64,000 bases of DNA from Deltaproteobacteria bacterium (GCA_021799495.1 JAJZAI010000001.1:62001-126000); one strand, 5' to 3'; counted from the first letter of the stretch, positions 9,160 through 17,840 are shown. Numbers and translations: made by a program. The notes: a model not told the origin generated them from the sequence alone.

Positions 9160-9561
9160 TCAGGCGCGCTCGTATAATCCGCGATCCTTGCGCTTTACGA
9201 TGCCGGCGTCGATCCAGCGCGTGATCGCCGCGAAGATTTCCGACGGACGCTTGTCTTTCAGCCCGCGGATTTCGCGAATCTGCGCGGCTTTGAATTGTTT
9301 TGGAAGCTGCTCGAGAATCACGCGCCAGTCGATTCGGCCGCGGCCCGCGCCGCGGCGGCGCGGCGCGGCGCCCGCGCCATGGCCTTTGGCCGGAGCGCTT
9401 CCGGTGAGACGGCTGAGATTCATCTCTTCGTCCTTCAGACGAAGCAATTCCGCCTCTTTCGTGCGTATTTCCTTTCTCAGGTTTGACAGCAGGCTGCGCG
9501 CCTGATCCTGAACCTGGCGAAATGCTGAAGCGACTCCGTCTTCATTTTTTCGTGCGGGCAT
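9160..9561 (-). CDS. Conserved hypothetical protein: coiled coil plus winged-helix-like tail
   Basis: A 133-residue protein I cannot name. Residues about 10-50 (FRQVQDQARSLLSNLRKEIR and on) are heptad-rich and look like a coiled coil. The middle, residues about 60-75, is a basic Gly/Ala/Arg linker (PRRRGAGRGR). The tail, residues about 78-133 (WRVILEQLPKQFKAAQIREI, then DAGIVKRKDRGLYERA), has the spacing of a winged helix in which KRKDRGLY would be the wing. The ATG at 9561 sits 8 nt after AAGGAG. A DNA- or RNA-binding regulator is a reasonable guess. The leader upstream contains two competing hairpins (9678-9719), which hints at post-transcriptional control. Confidence 0.7.
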   Translation of the reverse strand: MPARKNEDGVASAFRQVQDQARSLLSNLRKEIRTKEAELLRLKDEEMNLSRLTGSAPAKGHGAGAAPRRRGAGRGRIDWRVILEQLPKQFKAAQIREIRGLKDKRPSEIFAAITRWIDAGIVKRKDRGLYERA

Positions 9562-10557
9562 CAAGTAATCTCCTTAATCTTTTCGAGAAATCGAAGAACT
9601 AGCCATACACGCTACCCATATAACTCCGCAAAGACAAGTATCTGCGATCGAGTTTACCATTCGCGGCACCTGACTCGGCGCGGAGCCTCCGCGCAAATGG
9701 ATATACGCCGCATTTGCGCGAAAAGGCTCCATCCCGCTTTCACGCGGACCGCATGGATTCGTTCAAGGCCGATCGGCGAGGGAGCCATACTCACGAACGA
9801 AGCTTGCAATCGCCATGATTGCGATCGCGCGCGAATACCGAATCCGGCGAACTGTGTTGGGAAATTCAACCGGACCCGTACCGGACTGATTCTATCTCGC
9901 GAGATAACGTAATCGCATCTGCAAACTGGCGACCCCGGAAACCATAGCCAGAACCGATCGGCCGCATGGGAAAAACACCATAAATCGACTGATGAAAATT
10001 GTACTTGTGGCGTTTTGGAACACGCCCGATTGGCGAGTAGTATTTCAAGCGCGGAGAATAGATGGCTATCTGGAGCAATTTGATGGAACTTGGCGCACCT
10101 GGGCGCAACCGAAACCTTCAAGCCACATCATTCCGCATGCCGCGCGCGATCCGTCCGAAGCCAGCAACCCGTGCCGCTCGAACTCGCTTCGCAATCACTG
10201 GCGGATGTCGCGTGGCGCGGCGATTCAACGTCGCAAGGTGTTTGCGGCGCGGCGGCATAAAGCAAACAGGTTTTTGATATCGCCTGCTTCGTGACGCTTG
10301 CCAACTATGGATCATGACGGTCCGAACGGCTGGATTGGACCAAGCGGATAGTGAGTGTTGTTACATGAAGCCTAGTACCTCAGCGCTATGTTTCCGTTGT
10401 CAGCGATGCTATAAGAAACGATGAGTTGAGGTTCGATGCCGCTAATGAATCGGCGTGCGTGAAGGAATTCGGGCTCGGCGGCGAAGTGGATTGTTGATGC
10501 GGCGAGCCCGACTAAGCGGCGCGATTCAGGGCGTTCGGAACCTCCGGGGAGAGGTTC
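9562..10557. other. Non-coding stretch of about 1 kb with several palindromes
   Basis: I see no credible gene here: open frames exist on both strands, but none shows domain-like sequence, good start sites or codon use like the neighbours. The stretch contains overlapping hairpins at 9678-9694 and 9691-9719, a perfect 14-bp palindrome TATCTCGCGAGATA at 9893-9906, and the structured leader of the RRM gene from 10471. Base composition is visibly lower in GC than neighbouring genes. It could hold an unrecognised small RNA or be the remnant of decayed genes. Confidence 0.5.
10471..10557 (+). promoter_or_regulatory. Structured leader of the RRM gene with a hairpin at the ribosome-binding site
   Basis: Two stems precede the start codon. 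The first is GGGCTCG (10471-10477) with CGAGCCC (10503-10509). The second is GAACCTC (10538-10544) with GAGGTTC (10551-10557), a perfect 7-bp stem ending at the base before the ATG, with loop CGGGGA. The Shine-Dalgarno GGGGAGAGG is therefore half in the loop and half in the stem. Temperature-dependent or autogenous control by the RRM protein is plausible for this family but is inference. Confidence 0.45.
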
Positions 10558-10845
10558 ATGGGCCGTAGATTGTATGTTGGAAATCTCGCTTGGACGGTAA
10601 CCGACCAAGACCTGCATGACGTGTTTTCCGAGGCCGGCAAGGTCGAGAACTCCCAGGTCATAATGGACCGGGCGACAAACCGATCGCGTGGCTTTGGCTT
10701 CGTCGAGATGGCGAATGACGAGGATGCCGACAACGCGATCAAAAAGCTCAACGGACGCGACATCAAAGGCCGCGCGATAAAGGTCAACGAAGCGCAGGCC
10801 CGCACTGGCGGAGGCGGCGGCGCGCCACGCGGCCGCGATCGCTAA
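10558..10845 (+). CDS. Single-RRM RNA-binding protein
   Basis: A 95-residue protein made of one RNA recognition motif and a short Gly/Arg tail, like cyanobacterial and deltaproteobacterial cold-responsive Rbp proteins. RNP2 is LYVGNL at residues 5-10 and RNP1 is RGFGFVEM at about 44-51, with aromatic residues that stack on RNA bases. The tail RTGGGGGAPRGRDR is an RGG-like extension. Start is the ATG at 10558 directly after a strong GGGGAGAGG. It is a single-gene unit flanked by non-coding DNA, with a leader hairpin covering part of its ribosome-binding site. The family binds single-stranded RNA, often in the cold; targets are unknown. Confidence 0.95.
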   Translation: MGRRLYVGNLAWTVTDQDLHDVFSEAGKVENSQVIMDRATNRSRGFGFVEMANDEDADNAIKKLNGRDIKGRAIKVNEAQARTGGGGGAPRGRDR

Positions 10846-11250
10846 ACGCCAATTCCTGAAACCACTCGCGCCTGACAAATTCGATATCGCAAAGCGGCCC
10901 GGCGTTCAGTCGCCGACGGTGTTTCTTGGCTTGCGGTCCGCTTGAATGGCCATGATTGGTCCTTCGCAGGCGATCGTCTGCGATTTTGATCTTTACTTCC
11001 CGCGGACGATTCGCGGCGCAAACGACCCCAAGAAAAAGGGCCGAACGAATCGCTCCGTCCGACCCTCCGCCAACCGGGAAAAGGGGGGGCAAACCCCGGC
11101 TAGCGAAGCTAATTGTATTGTAGTTTAGATTAGTTGCAAGTCACTTTGTGATGAAAAGAAACGAAAATCACCATGCTTCCAATCTTTTACCATCAACTAT
11201 GGCGCTTTAGTGTTTATCGAAGCTGTTTAGCTCATCTATAGTCTGCTTTT
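10846..11250. other. Intergenic stretch between the RRM gene and the Mo-hydroxylase operon
   Basis: About 400 bp with no convincing gene. The part from about 11105 to 11245 is strikingly AT-rich for this genome. A short GGGG-gcaaa-CCCC hairpin sits near 11088-11100, just after a run of seven G. This could be the termination region for both convergent units; I see no clear intrinsic terminator with a T-run. Confidence 0.4.
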
Positions 11251-13584
11251 CTATCCAGCCGCGCTTGCCTGTTCCTCGACAGCCATACGTCGATTCTCAA
11301 GCATTCGTCTGAGCAATCGTGACGGCGACATTGGCAATTCAAACATCCTGACTCCAACCGCATGGTAAATCGCGTTCGCAACCGCCGCCATCGGCGGCAC
11401 GATTCCGACTTCTCCGACGCCGCGCACGCCGAGGGGATGATTGGGATTTGGAACCTCGACGAGAATCGTACCGATCATGGGCAAATCCAGACAGGTCGGC
11501 ATCCGGTAATCGAGCAAGCCAAAATTTCTTAAAGCGCCCTTCTGATCGTAAAAATATTCTTCGTTCAGCGCCCATCCGACGCCCTGCGCCACGGCGCCTT
11601 GAAGCTGGCCTTCGACATAATCGGGATGCAGTGCGCGTCCAACATCCTGCGCGATCGTCGCTTGCAGAATCCTGACCTTCCCGGTGTCCGGATCGACCTC
11701 GACATCGACGCAAACCGTTGCGAATGCGTTGCCCACGGCTCCAACCGCGCCGGCGTTAACCGTCGCCCGACCCACTACCGGACCGCCGGTGCGAGCGAGA
11801 CGCCCCGCGAGCTGCCGCAACGTAATCATTTGCCCATCATCGGCAAGCGATCGGAACACACCGCCGTCAAACTTCACTTCGTTCGGCTTTTTGTCCCATA
11901 ATTTTGCCGCTCGCACGGTCAATTGAGCGATTGCGTCCTGTGCCGCCTCGAGCACCGCCATCCCGGTCGCAAGCGCGGTACGGCTGCCGCCGGTGACGTC
12001 GGTATGCCCGATCGAATCGGTGTCGCCCACCACTGGCCTTACGTCCTCGACCGCCACGCCGAGCGCTTCCGCGACAATCATCGCCTGCGCCGCGCGTGTC
12101 CCGCCGATATCGACCGAACCAGTCACCACGCTGACGCTGCCGTCGCTATGGATGTTCACGGTCGCGGAGGATTGCAGGCCGCCGTTGAACCAGAAGCCCG
12201 ACGCGACGCCCCGGCCGCGATACGGGCCGCCGAGCGGCGTACGGTAATGCGCGCTTCGCCGCACCGCTTCGAGCGTCTCGGCAAACCCGATTTTCTTGAA
12301 CGGTGGCCCGGCGGGCATCGGCGTGCCCTCGTGCGCCGCGTTGCGCATCCGGAATTCGACTGGATCGATCCGGCACTGTTCAGCAAGTTCGTCCAGCACG
12401 CATTCGCAAGCGAAGGCCGACGCCGGCGATCCCGGCGCGCGATAGGCCGCGACTTTGGGCCGGTTCACGACGACGTCAAACGAGTCAATCCGCAGATTTT
12501 CGATTGCATACGGCGCCAGCGTGCACATCGCGCCCGGCGCGAACGGCGAGCCTGGAAATGCGCCGGCTTCATAAGCCAGCCAGACCTCGGCCGCGGTGAT
12601 TTTGCCGTCGCGCTTCGCGCCGATCTTCACCCTGGCCTTGATTCCCGACGTTGGACCGGTGGCCCGCAGCACCTCCGCCCGGTTCATGACCATCTTCACC
12701 GGCCGTCCCGAAATCTTTGACAGCAGCGCCGCGACCGGCTCGAGGTAGATCGTGGTCTTGCCGCCGAAGCCGCCGCCGATTTCCGCCGGAACGACGCGGA
12801 TGCCGCCTTCGGGAATCGCCAGCACGCTTGCGGTCAAGGTGCGCACGTTGAAAGCGCCCTGCGTCGAACAATAGATCGTCAAATGCCCGTCGGCGCCATA
12901 AACGGCCAGGGCGTTCTGCGGCTCGATATAACCCTGATGGACCGCGGCGGTCGTGAATTCGCGCTCGACCACAAAGTCGGCGGCGGCGAATCCTGCCGCC
13001 AAATCTCCGCGCTCGAAACGGATGTGCCCGGGCACATTGCTCGGACGGTCTGGCCCTTCGGGCGATCCGGGGTCGGTGCGATGCGCCATCAGGCGGGTGC
13101 GCAATTCGTCGAGCAGAACCGGCGCGTCGGGACGCATCGCCTCCTCGGCCGTCATCACCGGCGGCAGCGGTTCGTAATCGACCTCGATCAATTCAAGCGC
13201 CTCTTCTGCCACATGCTTGCTCACGGCGGCGACCGCGGCGACCGCATGGCCGTCATAGAGCGCCTTTTCGCGCGCCATCACGTTGAGCGAAAGATAGTGC
13301 GTGTTGACGATCAGTTCGCCAACCTGCGCCATCACCCCCTTGACCTCGGGAAAATCGGCGCCGGTCACGATCGCCTTGACGCCCGGCAGGCGGCGCGCCC
13401 GCTCGACGTCGATCGATTTGATTCGCGCGTGCGCATACGGACTGCGCAGCACTTTGCCATGCAGCATTCCGGGCAAGGCGTAATCGGCGCCGTACCTGGC
13501 GCGTCCCGTGACTTTTTCGACGCCATCGGGACGGATCGGCCGCGTGCCGATAATCTTGAATTCCCTGGATTGATCAGACGCCAT
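11251..13584 (-). CDS. Mo hydroxylase large subunit, xanthine dehydrogenase/CoxL form II type (paralogue 1)
   Basis: A 777-residue molybdopterin-cytosine-dinucleotide subunit of the xanthine oxidase family, hydroxylating an aldehyde, heterocycle or acyl-CoA substrate. It shows GTRPIRPDGVEKVTGRARYG at the N-terminus, EIGGGFGGKT at the cofactor, AAYRAPGSPASAF at the active-site loop, and RGVGEVGIVPP with the catalytic Glu near the C-terminus. The loop is AYRAPG rather than the Cys-containing AYxCSFR of true CO dehydrogenase, so CO oxidation is unlikely. Start is the ATG at 13584, 7 nt after GGAGGT; a longer frame to 13665 lacks support. It closes an operon with the FAD and FeS subunits, a first large subunit and a MoaD-like gene. 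Confidence 0.95.
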   Translation of the reverse strand: MASDQSREFKIIGTRPIRPDGVEKVTGRARYGADYALPGMLHGKVLRSPYAHARIKSIDVERARRLPGVKAIVTGADFPEVKGVMAQVGELIVNTHYLSLNVMAREKALYDGHAVAAVAAVSKHVAEEALELIEVDYEPLPPVMTAEEAMRPDAPVLLDELRTRLMAHRTDPGSPEGPDRPSNVPGHIRFERGDLAAGFAAADFVVEREFTTAAVHQGYIEPQNALAVYGADGHLTIYCSTQGAFNVRTLTASVLAIPEGGIRVVPAEIGGGFGGKTTIYLEPVAALLSKISGRPVKMVMNRAEVLRATGPTSGIKARVKIGAKRDGKITAAEVWLAYEAGAFPGSPFAPGAMCTLAPYAIENLRIDSFDVVVNRPKVAAYRAPGSPASAFACECVLDELAEQCRIDPVEFRMRNAAHEGTPMPAGPPFKKIGFAETLEAVRRSAHYRTPLGGPYRGRGVASGFWFNGGLQSSATVNIHSDGSVSVVTGSVDIGGTRAAQAMIVAEALGVAVEDVRPVVGDTDSIGHTDVTGGSRTALATGMAVLEAAQDAIAQLTVRAAKLWDKKPNEVKFDGGVFRSLADDGQMITLRQLAGRLARTGGPVVGRATVNAGAVGAVGNAFATVCVDVEVDPDTGKVRILQATIAQDVGRALHPDYVEGQLQGAVAQGVGWALNEEYFYDQKGALRNFGLLDYRMPTCLDLPMIGTILVEVPNPNHPLGVRGVGEVGIVPPMAAVANAIYHAVGVRMFELPMSPSRLLRRMLENRRMAVEEQASAAG

Positions 13585-13701
13585 CGGCGGGACCTCCTTC
13601 GGTCCGAACGCAACCGGCCGCGCTTTGCTGTTCGAATTATCAACTAATATCGCTGGATCCGTCACAACTGCCAGCGCAATGCGGCCAAGTATGAATCGCG
13701 A

Positions 13702-13965
13702 TCAGCCGCCGCCGATCGCGGGAATGAAAAATATCTCGCTGTGCTCGCGAACCGGTTCGAGCACTCCGGCAGTCGCCATCTCGCCGTCGATCGACACCGC
13801 GACCGACGGCTTGAGCTCGTCGTCCTCGATCAGATGCTCGCGCAAACCGGGGAATTGGCGCTCAAGGTCGGCGACCACCTGGCCGATATTGCGCCCGGCG
13901 ACCGCCACCCGATCCTGGCCGTTGGTCAGCTTGCGCAGTAAAGCGGGAATCACCACCGTCGCCAT
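13702..13965 (-). CDS. MoaD/ThiS-family sulfur carrier
   Basis: An 87-residue ubiquitin-fold protein (MATVVIPALLRKLTNGQDRV) ending in FFIPAIGGG. Proteins of this family are adenylated and thiocarboxylated on a C-terminal Gly-Gly and donate sulfur for molybdopterin or thiamine synthesis. This one ends in three glycines. Start is ATG at 13965; a GTG two codons earlier is also in frame. Its place between two Mo-hydroxylase large subunits suggests a dedicated carrier for cofactor or sulfido-ligand assembly, but that is inference from position. A strong hairpin separates it from the upstream large subunit. Confidence 0.85.
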   Translation of the reverse strand: MATVVIPALLRKLTNGQDRVAVAGRNIGQVVADLERQFPGLREHLIEDDELKPSVAVSIDGEMATAGVLEPVREHSEIFFIPAIGGG

Positions 13966-13973
13966 AAGCACAA

Positions 13974-14003
13974 CGGGCCGGACTCATTGCCGAGTCCGGC
14001 CCG
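13974..14003 (-). terminator. 12-bp hairpin between large subunit 2 and the MoaD-like gene
   Basis: The stem CGGGCCGGACTC (13974-13985) pairs perfectly with GAGTCCGGCCCG (13992-14003) around ATTGCC. On the minus strand it falls after the stop of the upstream large subunit and just before the MoaD-like start, without a T-run. It may attenuate transcription, protect the upstream message, or separate expression levels within the operon. Confidence 0.6.
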
Positions 14004-14030
14004 CCTCTAGCGTTGCTGAGATCGCATTCC

Positions 14031-16328
14031 TCAGTCGGCCGCGGCGGCTTGCGCCTCGCCCGCAGCGCGCTTTTTCAAAATCGCCTTGAGCAACCGCGGC
14101 GGCGACATCGGCAGCTCGGTCATCCTGACGCCGACCGCGTGATAGATCGCATTGGCCAGCGCCGCCGGCGGCGGCACGATCGAAACCTCGCCAACGCCGC
14201 GTATACCCAGCGGATGTCCCGGCGTCGGCACTTCGACGATCGCCGTTTCGATCGCCGGCAGGTCAAGACAAGTCGGCATCCGGTAATCGAGCAATCCGGT
14301 GTTACGCAAGATACCGCGATCGTCGTAGAAGTACTCTTCGTTGAGGCCCCAGCCGAGGCCCTGCGCCATGCCGCCCTGCATCTGCCCTTCGACGTACGAC
14401 GGATGGATCGCTTTACCGGCGTCCTGCGCGATCGTCGCCCGCAGGATCTGGGTCTTGCCGGTATCGGGATCGACCTCCACGTCAACGCAGACCGTTGCGA
14501 ACGCCGGGCCGACGCCGCGCGCGTTCACCGTGGCGCGGCCCACGATCGGCCCGCCCGTCCGCGCCAGACGCGACGCGATCTGCTTGATCGACATCGGCTT
14601 GAGCTCGCCGCCGGGCTGCGCCGGACTGAGCATTCCGTTTTCGAAGACGACCTCGTCGGGCTTCTTCTCCCACAGCTTGGCCGCGCGTTCCTTGAGCTGA
14701 CGCACGCAATCCTGCGCGGCTTCGTAAACCGCCCAGCCGGTGGCGAAGCAGGTGCGGCTGCCGCCGGTCACATCGGTATGGCCGATCGAGTCGGTGTCCG
14801 CGATGGTCGGCCGCACGTCGTTGATATCGACGCCGAGCACTTCCGCGGCGATCATCGCCTGCGCCGCGCGCGTGCCGCCGATATCGACGGAGCCGATTAC
14901 GACGCTCACCGTGCCGTCAGTATGGATATTGACCGTGGCCGAAGATTGCAGACCGACGTTGAACCAGAAGCCCGACGCCACGCCGCGTCCGCGGTTCGCG
15001 CCCGTCAATTTGGATTTGTAGTGCGGGCTGTTCTTGATCGCTTCGACAGTTTCCTTGAAACCGATCCGCTTGAACGGAGGTCCGACGGTTTGCGGCGTGC
15101 CCTCTTCCGAGCCGTTCATCAGGCGCATCTCGAGCGGATCGATTCCGCACTTCTCGGCCAGCTCGTCCAGCACCGTCTCCGACGCCATCGCGGCGTTGCT
15201 CGCGCCCGGCGCCCGATAGGCCGCCGTCTTCGGCCGGTTGACCACGACGTCATATGCGTCAACGAGGATATTCGGGATGTTGTACGGCGCAACGATCGTC
15301 ATCGCGCCCGCGCCCACCGGCGAACCCGGAAACGCGCCCGCTTCGTACGCCAGCCAGCACTGCGCCGCGACGAGCTTGCCGTCTTTGGTCGCGCCCATCT
15401 TGCACCGGATCGTCGATCCCGAAGTCGGCCCGGTCGCGCGCAGCACTTCCGCGCGCGTCATCGTGAGCTTTACCGGATGGCCGGTCTTCTGCGACAGCAG
15501 CACCGAAAGCGGTTCAAGGTAAATCGTGGTCTTGCCGCCGAAACCGCCGCCGATTTCCGCCGGCACGACCTTGATTTTGCCTTCCGCGATCCCGAGCACG
15601 GCGGCGCTCAGCGCGCGCACCACGAAGCTGCCCTGGGTCGAGCAGTAGATCGTCGCATGGCCGTCGGCGTTGTAGATGCCGACCGCATTATGCGGCTCGA
15701 TATACCCCTGATGGACCATCGCGGTCTTGAATTCCCGCTCGATCACATAATCGGCCTGCTTGAAGCCTTCGGCGACGTCGCCGCGCTTGAACTGCAGATG
15801 GGCCGCGACGTTGGTCTCCTTGTCGGGACCGTCTTCCTTGTTGCGCAGCGACGGCAGCAGGATCGTCGCGCCGGGCTTCATCGCGTCCTCGACCGTCATC
15901 ACCGGCGGCAGCAATTCGTATTCGACCTCGATCAGCCGCAGCGCCTCGTCCGCGATATGCGGACTGGTCGCGGCGACGGCCGCGATCGGATGGCCGTCAT
16001 AGAGCGCCTTGCCGCGCGCCAGGATATTCATCGACAGGTGATTCAGGTTGATCGCCTGCTCGCCCGCCGCTTCCATCTTGTCCGGCAGCGCCGGCAAATC
16101 GGCCGAGGTGACGATCGCCTTGACGCCCGGCAGCGCCAGCGCCTTGTCGATTTTGATCGATTTGATATTGGCGTGCGGATGCGGGCTGCGCAGCACTTTG
16201 CCATGCAGCATCCCGGGAAACGCGTAATCGGCGCCGTACTTCGCCCGGCCGGTCACTTTGTCAACGCCGTCGTGCCGAATCGGCCGCGTGCCGATAACCC
16301 TGAAACCGTTGGATGATGAAGCCGCCAT
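14031..16328 (-). CDS. Mo hydroxylase large subunit, xanthine dehydrogenase/CoxL form II type (paralogue 2)
   Basis: A 765-residue paralogue of the large subunit ending at 11251; the two share long stretches such as VTGRAKYGADYAFPGMLHGK versus VTGRARYGADYALPGMLHGK. It has EIGGGFGGKT, the AAYRAPGASNAAMASE loop and RGVGEVSIVPPPAA with the catalytic Glu. It starts at the ATG immediately after the TAA of the 2Fe-2S subunit, so it is the copy most tightly coupled to the small subunits. Two large subunits with one FAD and one FeS gene suggests interchangeable catalytic subunits with different substrates, or a heteromeric enzyme; the sequence alone cannot decide. Confidence 0.95.
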   Translation of the reverse strand: MAASSSNGFRVIGTRPIRHDGVDKVTGRAKYGADYAFPGMLHGKVLRSPHPHANIKSIKIDKALALPGVKAIVTSADLPALPDKMEAAGEQAINLNHLSMNILARGKALYDGHPIAAVAATSPHIADEALRLIEVEYELLPPVMTVEDAMKPGATILLPSLRNKEDGPDKETNVAAHLQFKRGDVAEGFKQADYVIEREFKTAMVHQGYIEPHNAVGIYNADGHATIYCSTQGSFVVRALSAAVLGIAEGKIKVVPAEIGGGFGGKTTIYLEPLSVLLSQKTGHPVKLTMTRAEVLRATGPTSGSTIRCKMGATKDGKLVAAQCWLAYEAGAFPGSPVGAGAMTIVAPYNIPNILVDAYDVVVNRPKTAAYRAPGASNAAMASETVLDELAEKCGIDPLEMRLMNGSEEGTPQTVGPPFKRIGFKETVEAIKNSPHYKSKLTGANRGRGVASGFWFNVGLQSSATVNIHTDGTVSVVIGSVDIGGTRAAQAMIAAEVLGVDINDVRPTIADTDSIGHTDVTGGSRTCFATGWAVYEAAQDCVRQLKERAAKLWEKKPDEVVFENGMLSPAQPGGELKPMSIKQIASRLARTGGPIVGRATVNARGVGPAFATVCVDVEVDPDTGKTQILRATIAQDAGKAIHPSYVEGQMQGGMAQGLGWGLNEEYFYDDRGILRNTGLLDYRMPTCLDLPAIETAIVEVPTPGHPLGIRGVGEVSIVPPPAALANAIYHAVGVRMTELPMSPPRLLKAILKKRAAGEAQAAAAD

Positions 16329-16889
16329 TTACTTAGCCTCTCCCTTCGCCAGCATCTCGCCGGCCATGCCCGAAGCGGTTTCGGACGGAACCGTCCCGTG
16401 CGCGGGATGCGTCCGGCCGGCCAGCGCCGCCGCCGCGTCCGTGACCGCGCGCACGATTTTGTCGTAGCCCGTGCAGCGGCACAGATTCCCGGCCAGCGCG
16501 TAGCGGATCTCCGCTTCGGTCGGATTAGGATTGCGATCCAGCAGCGCCTTGGCCGACATCAGAACGCCCGGCGTGCAGATTCCGCATTGCAGGCTCGCGT
16601 GCTCGAGGAACTTCTGCTGCAGCACATGCAGCGACATTCCCGAAGCGAGGCCCTCGACCGTGGCGACATTCTTGCCCGCCGCCTCCACGCCCAGCATCAG
16701 GCAGGAGCAGACCGGACGGCCGTCGATCACCACCGTGCAGGCGCCGCAATCGCCGGTCAGGCATCCTTCCTTGCTGCCGGTCAGTTCCAGCACGTCGCGC
16801 AGAACTTCAAGCAGGCTCTGGCGCGGCTCGCACAGCAGTTCGACGGGATCGCCGTTGATATTGATTTCGACAATGACTTTGTTCGCCAT
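16329..16889 (-). CDS. Mo hydroxylase 2Fe-2S subunit (CoxS/XdhC type)
   Basis: A 186-residue electron-transfer subunit with two [2Fe-2S] clusters. The plant-ferredoxin-like cluster uses GCLTGDCGACTV and a later Cys in VCSCLM; the helical C-terminal cluster uses QCGICTPG and NLCRCTGY. These Cys sets are complete. It passes electrons from the Mo site to the FAD subunit. About 25 extra residues (GRTHPAHGTVPSETASG) follow the conserved end, slightly longer than the 155-165 typical of the family. The stop codon touches the ATG of the large subunit, and the FAD gene lies 66 bp upstream. Confidence 0.96.
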   Translation of the reverse strand: MANKVIVEININGDPVELLCEPRQSLLEVLRDVLELTGSKEGCLTGDCGACTVVIDGRPVCSCLMLGVEAAGKNVATVEGLASGMSLHVLQQKFLEHASLQCGICTPGVLMSAKALLDRNPNPTEAEIRYALAGNLCRCTGYDKIVRAVTDAAAALAGRTHPAHGTVPSETASGMAGEMLAKGEAK

Positions 16890-16955
16890 GATTGATGCCG
16901 ATCTCTTCTAATTGGTTAGCCAGCCGCGGAAGCCCCGCTCAAGCGCGGCTCCGGG

Positions 16956-17840
16956 TCAGCGCTGATTCGCCTCGCGCGCCCGCTCGGCCGCTTTCGCCAG
17001 CGTCCGCCGGGTCAACACGCCCACCACGTGGCGGCGGAATTCCGCCGTCCCGCGCATGTCGTCGATCGGCGTCGCAACCGCGATTGCTAGGCGCGCCGCG
17101 TTTTCGATCGCCGCCGCGTCGAGCGTCTTCCCGATCAGCGATTTCGACGCCTCGGCCGCGAATATCGGCGTCGGACCGACCGCGCCAAGCCCGATGCGCG
17201 CTTCCACCACCCGGTCGTCGGAAACATCGAGACTGAGCGCCGCGCCCACGCCCACCACCGCGATATCCATCTCGTTGCGCGGGATGAAGCGCAGATAGGC
17301 GTCCGACGAATGGCGCTCCGGCGCGGGAATATGAAACTCCACCAGCAATTCGCCGGGTTGCAATACGGTGCGGCCGGGCGCGAGGCAAAATCCGTCAACC
17401 GGGACTGTCCGTTCGCCCTTAGGCCCGATCACCCGCGCCTGTGCGCCCAGCGCGATCAGCGCCGGCGTGGTGTCGGCCGCGGGCGAACCGTTGCACAAAT
17501 TGCCGCCGACCGTGGCGCGGCTCTGAATCTGCAGCGAACCGATCAGATGCGCCGCTTCGGTCAGGCCCGGATAGTATTTGCGCATGTCGCTGTTTTCGTG
17601 AATCGAAATACAGGGCGCGGCCGCGCCCAATCTGAGGCCGTGCTGCAGGCTGAAAGAAATTCGCGTCAGTTCCGGAATCTGCTTGATATCGACGACAAAT
17701 TCGGGCCGCCGCGTGCCGGCGCGCAATTGGATTAGCAGGTCGGTGCCGCCGCTCAGCGGCCGCGCTTTTTCGCCATGCGCGGCGAGCAGTTTGACCGCCT
17801 CGTCGAGGGATTTGGGAGCTTCGTAGTTGATGGCGTGCAA
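16956..17840 (-). CDS. Mo hydroxylase FAD-binding subunit (CoxM type)
   Basis: A 294-residue flavoprotein of the CO dehydrogenase medium-subunit family that reoxidises the FeS clusters. It shows ARPLSGGTDLLIQLRAG near residue 25 and TVGGNLCNGSPAADT near residue 108, the two FAD pyrophosphate-binding motifs. Start is taken as TTG at 17840, 8 nt after GGAGGT, giving the family-typical HAINYEAPKSLDEAVKLLA; a longer frame to 17927 has no such start signal. It is the first gene of the Mo-hydroxylase operon. The 207 bp upstream, after the kinase gene, may hold the operon promoter, though I see no clear consensus there. Confidence 0.94.
   Translation of the reverse strand: MHAINYEAPKSLDEAVKLLAAHGEKARPLSGGTDLLIQLRAGTRRPEFVVDIKQIPELTRISFSLQHGLRLGAAAPCISIHENSDMRKYYPGLTEAAHLIGSLQIQSRATVGGNLCNGSPAADTTPALIALGAQARVIGPKGERTVPVDGFCLAPGRTVLQPGELLVEFHIPAPERHSSDAYLRFIPRNEMDIAVVGVGAALSLDVSDDRVVEARIGLGAVGPTPIFAAEASKSLIGKTLDAAAIENAARLAIAVATPIDDMRGTAEFRRHVVGVLTRRTLAKAAERAREANQR

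Noticed and set aside
9654-10121. A 155-codon minus-strand frame in the non-coding stretch
   Set aside because: It has no domain-like pattern, Cys and Trp are scattered as in random translation, and it runs through both hairpins.
14013-16316. A 767-codon open frame antisense to the Mo-hydroxylase large subunit
   Set aside because: It is very rich in Arg and Ala with no domain and is explained by high GC on the opposite strand of a well-supported gene. Many similar long antisense frames occur over mtnA, nrdJ, alaS and smc.
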